NCBI RefSeq assembly: GCF_019966535.1
Contig: NZ_JAIMID010000007.1
Coordinates: 183,913 to 247,912, forward strand
Source of the DNA: Mesobacterium pallidum
GTDB lineage: Bacteria; Pseudomonadota; Alphaproteobacteria; Rhodobacterales; Rhodobacteraceae
DNA: 64,000 nt
Direction: 5' to 3'
Under the pieces are notes generated by a model. The model searched no databases and was not told where the DNA came from. It was given only the letters and a program-made list of their open reading frames with translations. The position numbers were made by a program, and so were the translations under genes. Below are positions 56,653-64,000 of this stretch, in pieces (the first letter of the stretch is position 1; each line of letters opens with the position of its first letter).

Positions 56653-57915
56653 ATGCTGTACGTTCTGAAAAACGCCTGGGCGCTGCTTCTTGGCATGTGC
56701 CTGTTGATGATCGGCAACGGCCTGCAAGGCACCCTGCTGGGCGTACGCGGCGGGATCGAGGGCTTTTCGACCTTTGAGATGTCGCTGGTCATGTCGGCCT
56801 ATTTCCTGGGTTTTCTCGGCGGGTCCCGGTTCGCCCCCGAGATGATCCGCCGCGTCGGCCACGTCCGGGTATTTGCGGCGCTGGCCAGTTTCATCTCGGC
56901 CGTGCTGATCATCTACCCGACCCTCGCCAACCCCTGGGTCTGGGTCGCGGGTCGGGTGTTGATCGGCTTCTGCTTTTCGGGCGTCTACGTGACCGCCGAA
57001 AGCTGGCTAAACAACGCCTCGACCAACGAGACGCGCGGCCAGTCGCTGTCGCTTTACATGATCGTGCAGACCATCGGCATCATCACCGCGCAGGGGCTGA
57101 TGCTGGTGGCCGATCCAGGCGGCTTCGTGCTGTTCGTGATCCCCTCGGTGCTGGTCTCGATCTCGTTCGCGCCGATCCTGCTGTCGATCGCGCCGACACC
57201 GGCCTTCGATCGCACCAAGCCGCTGAGCCTGCGGCAGCTGTACAAGATCTCGCCGCTGGGCGTGACCGGCATGTTCCTGCTCGGCTCGGTCTTCTCGGCG
57301 CAGTTCGGCATGTCGGCGGTCTTCGGCCAGCAGGCCGGGCTGACCCTGCCGCAGATCTCGATCTTCGTGTCGTTCTTTTATATCGGCGCGCTGATCGTGC
57401 AATATCCGCTGGGCTGGCTGTCGGACCGCATGGACCGCCGCCGCCTGATCATGATTGTCGCCGTTCTGGGCGGGACGGGGGCCCTGGTCGGCTTTGTCAT
57501 GGGGCAGACCTACTACGCGCTGCTGATGGCCGCCTTCGCCATCGGCGGATCGTCCAACCCGTTGTATTCGCTGCTGATCGCCTACACCAACGACTTCCTC
57601 GATTCCGAGGACATGGCCGCCGCCTCCGGCGGCCTGATGTTCATCAACGGGCTCGGCGCGGTCTCGGGGCCAATCATCACCGGCTGGCTCATGGGGGTCA
57701 TCGGGCCTTACGGATATTTCCTGATCCTGCTGGTGCTGATGTATGCGCTTGGCGCCTATGCGCTCTACCGCATGACCCAGCGCCCGGCGCCCCGGGTGGA
57801 CTCCACCTCTGCCTATGCGCCGGTCATGCCGACCTCGTCGCCGGTGGCCCTTGAAACCGCACAGGAATACGCCATCGACAGCGCCGAAGCCGAAGAAAGC
57901 GGCAAGTCGTCCTAA
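56653..57915 (+). CDS. MFS transporter (YcaD-like)
   Basis: Twelve-helix MFS protein of 420 residues. It has the inter-helix motif LSDRMDRRRL and typical helices (WALLLGMCLLMIGNGLQGTL), then a short cytoplasmic tail of about 45 residues rich in Ser/Glu. Resembles the YcaD group; substrate unknown. ATG 56653 is preferred because GAAGGAG lies 6 bases upstream; the longer frame from 56608 is unlikely. The gap before it (200 bases) holds no other gene. Confidence 0.9.
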   Translation: MLYVLKNAWALLLGMCLLMIGNGLQGTLLGVRGGIEGFSTFEMSLVMSAYFLGFLGGSRFAPEMIRRVGHVRVFAALASFISAVLIIYPTLANPWVWVAGRVLIGFCFSGVYVTAESWLNNASTNETRGQSLSLYMIVQTIGIITAQGLMLVADPGGFVLFVIPSVLVSISFAPILLSIAPTPAFDRTKPLSLRQLYKISPLGVTGMFLLGSVFSAQFGMSAVFGQQAGLTLPQISIFVSFFYIGALIVQYPLGWLSDRMDRRRLIMIVAVLGGTGALVGFVMGQTYYALLMAAFAIGGSSNPLYSLLIAYTNDFLDSEDMAAASGGLMFINGLGAVSGPIITGWLMGVIGPYGYFLILLVLMYALGAYALYRMTQRPAPRVDSTSAYAPVMPTSSPVALETAQEYAIDSAEAEESGKSS

Positions 57916-58053
57916 GCCGCCTGACCCATCGCATGGGTATGGAAATCACGACTACGTTTTTTGTCGCGATTGACGCAATTTGTTACTGTTTGACCGCGCG
58001 TCGCTTGTGTAACGGTTGAATGACGGGGAAGAGTTATTTTGGTGGAGGAGAGG

Positions 58054-58632
58054 ATGGAGACTCCCGACAGCATCCTGAGTTTCTGGCTGGACGAGATCGG
58101 TCCCAAGGGGTGGTATCAACCGCCCGAGGGCCTGGACGAGACCATCCTCACGCGGTTCGAGGAAACCTGGCAAGGCGCGATGGACGGGCGGTACGGCCTC
58201 TGGCTGACCTATCCCGGCGGCGCGCTGGCCTATATCATCCTGACCGACCAGTTCCCGCGCAACATGTTCCGCGGCAAAGGGCGGGCCTTTGCCTCGGACG
58301 AGATCGCCAAGGCGGCCGCCAAGCAGGCGATCCATCGCGGCTGGGACATGAAGATCGACGAGCCGGCGCGGCAGTTCTTCTACATGCCGCTGATGCATTC
58401 CGAATGCATGTCCGACCAGGAGCGTTGCGTGCGCCTGATGAAGGAACGGATGCCCGAGACCGGAGCGTCGAACCTCGTGCATGCCCGCGTGCACCGCGAG
58501 GTGATCCGCCGCTTTGGCCGCTTCCCGTATCGCAACGTTGCGCTGTCGCGCCGCACGACCGGGGCGGAGCAGCAATTCGTCGAAGGTGGCGGCTACGGCG
58601 AGGTTCTGCAAGAATTCCAGAAGGCGTCCTGA
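58054..58632 (+). CDS. DUF924 family protein
   Basis: Helical TPR-like protein of 192 residues of the DUF924 family, function unknown. Diagnostic sequence includes ILSFWLDEIGPKGWY, LTDQFPRNMFRG and FFYMPLMHSE. The start is decided by the ribosome binding site: GGAGG at 58044-58048 sits 5 bases before ATG 58054; TTG 58039 and GTG 58042 are too close to or overlap it. Two TTGAC hexamers lie upstream without a clear -10. Confidence 0.9.
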   Translation: METPDSILSFWLDEIGPKGWYQPPEGLDETILTRFEETWQGAMDGRYGLWLTYPGGALAYIILTDQFPRNMFRGKGRAFASDEIAKAAAKQAIHRGWDMKIDEPARQFFYMPLMHSECMSDQERCVRLMKERMPETGASNLVHARVHREVIRRFGRFPYRNVALSRRTTGAEQQFVEGGGYGEVLQEFQKAS

Positions 58633-58805
58633 CGCCTCGGGCTTGAACGGTTTGCGCTGCGTCCCCGGCCATGGGGGCGCGGCGTTTTGTTTGGCGGGTG
58701 GCGGTCCGGCCGCCTCCCGGCGTTGTCGTGCCGATGCCAAACTCCCAACATGATCAGCCGGTGACTTGCGCCCATTAAGGGCATGACCATTGATGGGGGC
58801 ATCAC

Positions 58806-59631
58806 GTGCGCGACGTCGTCCTTCCGTCGATCAAGCTGGTCAGTCATCCGGGGCAGGCGCCGGACAGCGGTTGCTTTGTCGGCGATGCGCCGCAATGGAC
58901 GCAGGACCTCGACTGGCCCTGCGATGTGCGGGGCCGGCGCTGGTGGATCTTGCGCAGTTTGCCCTGGGTCGCCTTCCGACGGAGGTCGAGGTGGACCGCG
59001 TGGCGCTGCCGCTGCCAGAGTTTCCGCGCAGGGGCACGCTCTTTCCCCTTCCGCCTGTTCAGACGAGGCGGTCTGCCAGATGGCACCGGGCACGATCCGC
59101 GATCTCCATTCGGGAAAGGATGTATCCGTCCTCGCGCCACCGGACGCGCCGGGGCTCGGCCCCTGAGCGGCGGTCGCAAAAAGTGACCCCTGGGATAGCC
59201 TGCGCCGCCACGCGCCCGAAACGCTCGAAACCTTCGGCGCGCCGCGGATGGATCTGCGGGTGCCCCTGTCGCCGGTTCGCGACGTGACCAGGGCGACGGC
59301 CGCGCACCTGGACACCCATGCACAATCCGTGCCGCAGCGCGCCGCGCCCGAACATCCGGCAGACCGGCTCGCCGCCTTGCAGGACCAGCAGTCCGCGCGT
59401 CGTCCGGTGCCGGTCCATGCGGTGCCGCATGGTCTGGGGAAGCCCTTGCCGCACTGGTTGCCGAACCTTGTCGCGTGCATGTCGGGCAAGATCCTGCTGC
59501 TGGAACGCGACACGGATTGAAGCGCGAACATGATGTGGGGCGACCCTAGCGGTTTCCAGCGGTGGATCGACCCGGCAGACTTTGCGCGCGGCGGGTTGGA
59601 CCCGGCGGTGACCGCGGTCGAGGGCTGCTGA
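58806..59631 (+). pseudogene. Decayed DUF1963 (YwqG-like) gene
   Basis: Pieces of one DUF1963 protein occur in order in three frames. Frame one from GTG 58806: GCFVGDAPQWTQDLDWPCDV. After a shift near 58936-58945: ALVDLAQFALGRLPTEVEVD and LPLPEFPRRGTLFPL. After another shift near 59060: the remainder, interrupted by TGA at 59164 and 59518, with KILLLERDTD then, past the second stop, MMWGDPSGFQRWIDPADFA and the end EGC at 59631. The family's usual ending is a LLLQxDSD..MMWGD..FWI motif, matched here. At least two frameshifts and two stops make it non-functional. Confidence 0.8.
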
Positions 59632-59705
59632 CCCGCGCGGTTAGGCGTTGAAGCCCCGGGGGGCTTCCTCTAGCGTTTTCCAAGGATGAGACCGGGGAGG
59701 GCGCA

Positions 59706-61100
59706 ATGGCCGACACTACCTTCGACATGATCGTGATCGGGGCCGGGCCCGGCGGCTACGTGGCCGCCATCCGCGGCGCGCAGCTGGGGCTGAAGGTCGC
59801 CATCGTCGAACGCGAACACATGGGCGGGATCTGCCTCAACTGGGGCTGCATCCCGACCAAGGCGCTGCTGCGCTCGGCCGAGGTGTTCCACCTGATGCAG
59901 AACGCCAAGGCCTATGGGCTGAAGGCGGACGGTGTGTCCTACGACCTCGGCGCGGTGGTGCAGCGCTCGCGCAAGGTGGCGGGGCAGTTGTCGGGCGGGA
60001 TCGACCACCTGATGAAGAAGAACAAGGTCACGGTTTTCCGCGGCGAGGCGACTCTGCCGGCTAAGGGCAAGGTTTCGGTCAAGGGCGAGAAAGGCGCGCA
60101 GGAGATCGCTTCAAAGCACATCGTCCTGGCCACCGGCGCCCGGGCGCGCGAACTGCCGGGGCTCGAGGCCGACGGCGATCTCGTCTGGACCTACAAGCAT
60201 GCGCTGCAGCCCGTACGGATGCCCAAAAAGCTGTTGGTCATCGGCTCGGGCGCCATCGGGATCGAGTTCGCCAGCTTCTACAACACGCTCGGCGCCGACA
60301 CGACCGTGGTCGAGGTGATGGACCGCGTGCTGCCCGTGGAGGACGCCGAGATCAGCGCCTTTGCCAGGAAGCAATTCGTCAAGCAAGGCATGAAGATCAT
60401 GGAGAAGGCGGCGGTCAAGAAGCTCGACCGCGGCAAGGGCAAGGTGACGGCCCATATCGAGAGCGGCGGCAAGGTCGAGACGGCCGAGTTCGACACGGTG
60501 ATTTCCGCCGTCGGCATCGTCGGCAACGTGGAGGGGCTGGGGCTGGACGCGCTCGGCGTCAAGATCGACCGGACCCACGTGGTGGTGGACGACCTCTGCC
60601 GCACCGGCGTGGACGGTCTATATGCCATCGGCGACATCGCCGGCGCGCCCTGGCTGGCGCACAAGGCCAGCCACGAGGGCGTCATGGTGGCCGAACTGGT
60701 AGCGGGCGGGCATCCGCACCCGATCCGGCCGGGCTCCATCGCCGGCTGCACCTATTGCCATCCGCAGGTCGCCAGCGTCGGCATGACCGAGGCCAAAGCG
60801 AAAGAGGCCGGTTACGAGGTCAAGGTCGGCCGTTTCCCCTTTGTCGGCAACGGCAAGGCCATCGCACTGGGAGAGCCGGAGGGGATGGTCAAGACCGTCT
60901 TCGACGCGAAAACCGGCGAGCTTTTGGGCGCGCATATGGTCGGCGCAGAGGTGACCGAGCTGATCCAGGGCTACGTGGTCGGGCGCCAGCTGGAGACGAC
61001 GGAAGAGGACCTGATGGCCACCGTCTTCCCGCATCCGACACTGAGCGAGATGATGCATGAAAGCGTGCTCGACGCTTACGGCCGCGCGATCCATTTCTGA
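59706..61100 (+). CDS. lpdA: Dihydrolipoyl dehydrogenase (E3)
   Basis: FAD flavoprotein reoxidising dihydrolipoamide in 2-oxoacid dehydrogenase complexes. The 464-residue protein has FAD-binding GAGPGGYVAAIR (12-23), redox disulfide CLNWGC (near 42-47), NAD-binding GSGAIGIEFASF, second FAD motif YAIGDIAG, and the C-terminal catalytic HPHPTLSE (VFPHPTLSEMMHE). No E1/E2 genes are adjacent, so its complex (pyruvate dehydrogenase or other) is not fixed by context. GGGGAGGG precedes the ATG. Confidence 0.95.
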   Translation: MADTTFDMIVIGAGPGGYVAAIRGAQLGLKVAIVEREHMGGICLNWGCIPTKALLRSAEVFHLMQNAKAYGLKADGVSYDLGAVVQRSRKVAGQLSGGIDHLMKKNKVTVFRGEATLPAKGKVSVKGEKGAQEIASKHIVLATGARARELPGLEADGDLVWTYKHALQPVRMPKKLLVIGSGAIGIEFASFYNTLGADTTVVEVMDRVLPVEDAEISAFARKQFVKQGMKIMEKAAVKKLDRGKGKVTAHIESGGKVETAEFDTVISAVGIVGNVEGLGLDALGVKIDRTHVVVDDLCRTGVDGLYAIGDIAGAPWLAHKASHEGVMVAELVAGGHPHPIRPGSIAGCTYCHPQVASVGMTEAKAKEAGYEVKVGRFPFVGNGKAIALGEPEGMVKTVFDAKTGELLGAHMVGAEVTELIQGYVVGRQLETTEEDLMATVFPHPTLSEMMHESVLDAYGRAIHF

Positions 61101-61110
61101 GGCTGGGCAG

Positions 61111-61168
61111 TGGTTTCGGATTGCTGCGCAATCCGACCGGGGCGCGGCGGCTGCGCCGCCGCGCGGGC
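61111..61168. repeat. Third copy of the TTTCGGATnGC hairpin repeat
   Basis: GTTTCGGATTGC / GCAATCCGACC, followed by a GGCGGCTGCGCCGCC hairpin, matches the two copies at 31645-31791 with compensating stem changes. It lies right after lpdA. Confidence 0.8.
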
Positions 61169-61317
61169 CAGTGACAGGTCCGCCGCACATCGTCGCCGGT
61201 GCGCATGTGGCGCGCAAGAGGGGGCGCTGCCCCCGTCGCCAAGGGCGACTCCCCCGGAGTTTATGGGCAAAATGAAGGCCGGATCGGTGCGCCGCGGATG
61301 GGTCCACGCTGCGCAGA

Positions 61318-61382
61318 TTTCTTTCATTACTCCCGAAATACTCCGGGGGTGAGGCCCAGGGGGCCGAGGGGGCTGGCCCCCT
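61318..61382. repeat. Dispersed CTTCATT-type intergenic repeat
   Basis: TTTCATTACTCCCGAAATAC at about 61321-61340, then CTCCGGGGG and a GGGGGCTGGCCCCC hairpin, closely matching 20431-20477. It lies between lpdA and dsbB. The rest of 61101-61397 holds only G/C hairpins and no gene. Confidence 0.75.
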
Positions 61383-61397
61383 CTGACTGGCCTTGGA

Positions 61398-61850
61398 TCA
61401 CGCGCGGCGGGCGGCCATAATCCAGATCGCCGTCAACCCGAGCGAGATCAACGCGTTCCAACCGGCCATGGACAGGCCGAACATCTCCCACGGGATCTCG
61501 TCGCAGCGCACCAGCGGCGCGGCCATGATCTGGTTCAGCAGGTCGTCCGTCGAGAGGCCGCCAATGGGGCCCGAGGTGCAGGTGGTCGGCCCTTCCCACC
61601 AGCCCTGTTCGACGCCGCTGTGGTAGATGCCGATCCCGGCGGTCGTCGCAGCGGCGGCAGCCCCCAGCCAGGCCAGTCCGCGCTGCCCCAGCGCCAGCGC
61701 GCCGATGGCGATGGCCGCCACATGCGGGTAGCGTTGCCAGTAGCACAGCTTGCAGGGCGGCATCTCGCCGATGAACTGGAAGGCGAGCGCGCCGAGGATC
61801 AGGAGGGTCGAGCCAAGTGTGGCCAGCAGGATCAGGCGGAAGGAGTTCAC
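61398..61850 (-). CDS. dsbB: Disulfide bond formation protein DsbB
   Basis: Four-helix inner-membrane protein of 150 residues that reoxidises periplasmic thiol oxidases using quinone. It has the first redox pair in PPCKLCYWQRYPH and a second pair of cysteines in TTCTSG and LVRCDEIP. The GTG start at 61850 follows GAGGT by a few bases and overlaps the stop of the upstream gene as GTGA, so translation is coupled. Confidence 0.92.
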   Translation of the reverse strand: MNSFRLILLATLGSTLLILGALAFQFIGEMPPCKLCYWQRYPHVAAIAIGALALGQRGLAWLGAAAAATTAGIGIYHSGVEQGWWEGPTTCTSGPIGGLSTDDLLNQIMAAPLVRCDEIPWEMFGLSMAGWNALISLGLTAIWIMAARRA

Positions 61851-62425
61851 AGGTACCTCACCAGGACAAAGCCCCCGAAGAGGAGCACGAGAAAGAGCGT
61901 GAAGACCAGCGCGAGGCGCCGTTCGATGAAGTCGCGGATCGGCGCGCCGAAGGTCCGCAGCAGCGCCGCCAGCACGAAGAACCGCAGCCCACGCGCCAGG
62001 ATCGAGGTCGCCACGAAGGTCGCCAGCGGCATGCCGGTCCAGCCGGACATGATGGTGATGACCTTGTAGGGAAAGGGCGTGATCCCGGCGGCCAGAACGG
62101 CCCAGAAGCCGAAGTCGTTGAAGCGGGTGTTGAACTCGGTCATGGCGTCGCCCTTGCCCATGCTCTCGAGGATGGGCTGTCCGATCTGTTCGAAGGCCAG
62201 CGCGCCGATGGCATAGCCCAAGAGGCCGCCGATCACCGATGAGACCAGCGCCACGGTGGCGATCAGCCAGGCGCGGCGCGGGGCCGCGAGGATCATGGGA
62301 ATCATGATGACATCGGGCGGAATCGGAAAGACCGAGCTTTCCACGAAGCTGACCAACGCGAGCACCCACAGGGCGCGGGGGTGGTCGGCCATCCGCAAGG
62401 TCCAGTCGTAGAGACGCGTGAGCAT
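61847..62425 (-). CDS. DedA/VTT family membrane protein (YqaA-like)
   Basis: Membrane protein of 192 residues with the VTT/SNARE-associated domain: VSFVESSVFPIPPDVIMIPM at the start and FNDFGFWAVLAAGITPFPYK in the middle, both typical of the YqaA branch of DedA proteins. The family includes lipid scramblases or flippases; this member's role is unknown. It is co-transcribed with dsbB. Confidence 0.9.
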   Translation of the reverse strand: MLTRLYDWTLRMADHPRALWVLALVSFVESSVFPIPPDVIMIPMILAAPRRAWLIATVALVSSVIGGLLGYAIGALAFEQIGQPILESMGKGDAMTEFNTRFNDFGFWAVLAAGITPFPYKVITIMSGWTGMPLATFVATSILARGLRFFVLAALLRTFGAPIRDFIERRLALVFTLFLVLLFGGFVLVRYL

Positions 62426-62527
62426 GATCCTGCCTTTTTTCCCCTTAGGCCCCGATTTCCCGGAGGGGTCAAGGCGCAGATTTGCCCTTTCACAGGCTCG
62501 TGCAACCGGCTAAACGAGGCTTCGGTG

Positions 62528-62611
62528 GCCCGAGTGGCGGAATGGTAGACGCAGGGGATTCAAAATCCCCCGCAGCAATGCGTGTGGGTTCGAATCCCAC
62601 CTCGGGCACCA
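62528..62611 (+). tRNA. tRNA-Leu (anticodon CAA)
   Basis: 84-nt cloverleaf. Acceptor stem GCCCGAG (62528-62534) pairs with CTCGGGC (62601-62607), followed by discriminator A and encoded CCA. Anticodon CAA at 62561-62563 in loop TTCAAAA; long variable arm as expected for leucine; T-loop GGGTTCGAATCCC. The last 17 nt belong to the left arm of the 85-bp inverted repeat, and the gene is the likely attachment site of the adjacent recombinase. Confidence 0.97.
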
Positions 62612-62679
62612 CATCTTCGGCTAACGCATTGGTTTCGCTTCAGCTTCTTGCAGTTGCTTGGAGCCGTAGACCATGTCGG
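62595..62679. repeat. Left arm of 85-bp perfect inverted repeat (candidate attachment site)
   Basis: Begins inside the tRNA-Leu T-arm (17 nt of tRNA), contains the recombinase ribosome site GGAG (62660-62663) and ends seven bases into the recombinase coding region (ATG at 62673). Identical, in reverse complement, to 63856-63940. Confidence 0.95.
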
Positions 62680-63914
62680 AGACCAATTCACCCGCGTTCA
62701 CCTTCGTGAAGTCAGGGATTTTCTACTTCAGCCGTCGCATCCCGACCGAGCTGAAAACCCACTACACATCGCCGCGCATCGCGTTTTCTTTGCGCACCAG
62801 GTCAGCCCGGATCGCCGAAGCCAGAGCCAGACGGGCAGCCGATCAGCTGGACGAGTACTGGTTTCATCTGCGGTCACAATCCAAGGAACTGCCCGGCAAG
62901 CACATGCTCCGGCTACAGCGTGATCCTCGAGCTGCCACGGCAGGTGTTCCCGAGGTCGAGACGATTTCCAGCTCCATCACGCTGTCCGAGGGAATGACGC
63001 TCTACCTCAAGCATAAAGGGGCAGGGCGTCCGGTCACCTTCCATCGTGCCGCCGAAAGGGCGTGTGGCTACGTCATCGACGCTTGCGGAGACAAACCGCT
63101 GGATGCCTACACCCGAGCCGAGGCAAACGCTTTCCGCGACAGCCTCATCCAACGGGGGCTTGCAGGCAGCAGCATGACACGGGTCTTCGGAACGGTGCGG
63201 TCGATCATCAACTTCGCTGCAAGCGAGCAGGGCATTGCCATGACCAATCCCTTCGCCGGGGTCTACTACGACCGCGACGCCGGGGTGTCCGACCGCCAGC
63301 CAGTGCCGACCATGGCCCTGCGCAAGCTGCAGCAGGAGTGCCACGTTCTCGACGATGATCTTCGCTGGCTAGTCGCGTTGGTCTCGGACACCGGGATGCG
63401 GCTTGCGGAAGCTGCTGGCATGACCCGTGCCGATTTCGAGAGGGACAGCAGCGGGGCCTTGGTGGCGCATGTGCGTCCTCACCCGTGGCGGCGTCTGAAG
63501 ACCAAGGGCAGCGAACGGGTGGTCCCGCTTGAGGGCGAGGCTCTGTGGGCCGCAGAGCGCATCCTCGGGCAAGGCGATGGGTCCAAGTTCGCGTTCCCGC
63601 GCTACAACAAGCAGGCCAGCACCAATGCCAATGCTGCCAGCGCCGCGCTAAACAAATGGATGAAGGCGAATGGCGGGGAAGGTGCCACGATGCACGGCTT
63701 CCGTCATGCCATGCGGGACAGGCTGCGAGCGGTCGAGTGCCCTGCCGACATCGTGGACCAGATCGGGGGCTGGCAGACGGAAGGTGTCGGTCACGGCTAC
63801 GGCTCAGGTTACCCTGTTGAGGTGTTGCGAAAGTGGATGAAGGCAGCGACGCGGGCCGACATGGTCTACGGCTCCAAGCAACTGCAAGAAGCTGAAGCGA
63901 AACCAATGCGTTAG
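62673..63914 (+). CDS. Tyrosine recombinase (tRNA-Leu integrase)
   Basis: Site-specific recombinase of 413 residues. The N-terminal half includes a core-binding, SAM-like domain (about 100-200); the catalytic domain shows Arg243 in DTGMRLAEA, Lys near 275 in RLKTKGSERVVPL, HGFR (His341, Arg344) and the nucleophile Tyr376 in GHGYGSGYP. All key residues are present, so it should be active. It lies directly downstream of tRNA-Leu, reading away from it. The first seven bases and the last 19 codons plus stop (63856-63914) lie within the inverted repeat arms; the tail after KAATR is therefore repeat-encoded and not part of the usual fold. Confidence 0.93.
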   Translation: MSETNSPAFTFVKSGIFYFSRRIPTELKTHYTSPRIAFSLRTRSARIAEARARRAADQLDEYWFHLRSQSKELPGKHMLRLQRDPRAATAGVPEVETISSSITLSEGMTLYLKHKGAGRPVTFHRAAERACGYVIDACGDKPLDAYTRAEANAFRDSLIQRGLAGSSMTRVFGTVRSIINFAASEQGIAMTNPFAGVYYDRDAGVSDRQPVPTMALRKLQQECHVLDDDLRWLVALVSDTGMRLAEAAGMTRADFERDSSGALVAHVRPHPWRRLKTKGSERVVPLEGEALWAAERILGQGDGSKFAFPRYNKQASTNANAASAALNKWMKANGGEGATMHGFRHAMRDRLRAVECPADIVDQIGGWQTEGVGHGYGSGYPVEVLRKWMKAATRADMVYGSKQLQEAEAKPMR

Positions 63915-63940
63915 CCGAAGATGTGGTGCCCGAGGTGGGA
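63856..63940. repeat. Right arm of 85-bp perfect inverted repeat
   Basis: Reverse complement of 62595-62679 with no mismatch. Its plus strand encodes the C-terminal 19 residues and stop of the recombinase; its minus strand carries the recombinase ribosome site and ATG TCG G start, and the 17-nt tRNA-Leu 3' end (63924-63940). Confidence 0.95.
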
Positions 63941-64000
63941 GGGTCATTGTTGACTGGCTCCCGTTACAGGCACCTCGGCGATGGTTCGCGTCAGCAAATC

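Larger units (their letters stand above)
62595..63940. mobile_element. tRNA-Leu-associated recombinase unit bounded by 85-bp inverted repeats
   Basis: A 1346-bp unit: left arm, tyrosine recombinase gene, right arm. Both arms are perfect inverted copies and carry the tRNA-Leu 3' end. The recombinase and most of the unit have slightly different base use from the surrounding core genes. No flanking direct repeat is visible. It may be the end of a larger genomic island extending past the window, or a small invertible unit. Confidence 0.75.

Noticed and set aside
58783..59287. Separate small genes in the region after DUF924
   Set aside because: The overlapping open frames are better explained as fragments of one frameshifted DUF1963 gene.

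Overview
The window is chromosomal DNA from a GC-rich alphaproteobacterium, most likely a Rhodobacteraceae (Roseobacter/Rhodobacter group) member. The support is gene order and gene content: ntrB-ntrC-ntrY-ntrX followed by trkA-trkH-hfq-hflX; prfA-prmC-DUF4167; lptF-lptG-lptD-surA-pdxA-ksgA; pepA-holC; and the short GC-rich intergenic repeats typical of that group. Nearly all of it is ordinary core genome, densely packed, with many ATGA/GTGA start-stop overlaps. The species cannot be fixed from the sequence.

Layout. 1-5914: nitrogen two-component systems NtrBC (ntrB cut by the window edge) and NtrYX. 5911-8897, minus: an exported CHAT-domain (caspase-like) protein translationally coupled to an exported repeat-type protein. 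9034-13735: potassium uptake (trkA, trkH), then hfq and hflX. 13742-14008: six palindromic repeats about 49 bp apart. 14018-16486, minus: penicillin-acylase family enzyme. 16620-19432: prfA, prmC and a DUF4167 gene. 19544-27233, minus: envelope operon lptF-lptG-lptD-surA, then pdxA and ksgA. 27363-29929: cupin, pepA, holC. 30331-34138, minus: retropepsin-like protease, MarC-family protein, ABC-F ATPase, separated by repeat-filled gaps. 34241-35276: small lipoprotein and ndk. 35443-38140, minus: TfoX-C protein, PEP-mutase-like enzyme, aminotransferase, MmcQ/YjbR protein. 38182-43845: DUF1697, cysS, cimA, alpha/beta hydrolase, squalene-synthase-like protein. 44071-47905: MFS transporter, DNA glycosylase, carboxylesterase, VOC protein, HNH endonuclease. 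47909-51929, minus: thioredoxin-fold protein, bactofilin with its M23 peptidase, ferritin-like DUF455 protein with a peroxiredoxin. 52028-58632: AsmA-like protein, queA, MFS transporter, DUF924. 58806-59631: a decayed DUF1963 gene. 59706-61100: lpdA. 61398-62425, minus: dsbB and a DedA/VTT protein. 62528-63940: tRNA-Leu(CAA) with a tyrosine recombinase at its 3' end.

The most unusual structure is at the right edge. The recombinase gene is bracketed by a perfect 85-bp inverted repeat (62595-62679 and 63856-63940). Each arm carries the last 17 nt of the tRNA-Leu, the recombinase ribosome binding site and start codon on one strand, and the last 19 recombinase codons plus stop on the other strand. 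Inverting the interior would therefore leave both tRNA and recombinase intact and only change the direction of the gene. This could be a self-inverting element, or an assembly/amplification artefact, and needs read-level checking.

Other points: both NtrC and NtrX lack the sigma-54 contact motif; the 3' third of cysS has much lower GC than its surroundings; and at least two dispersed intergenic repeat families recur through the window.
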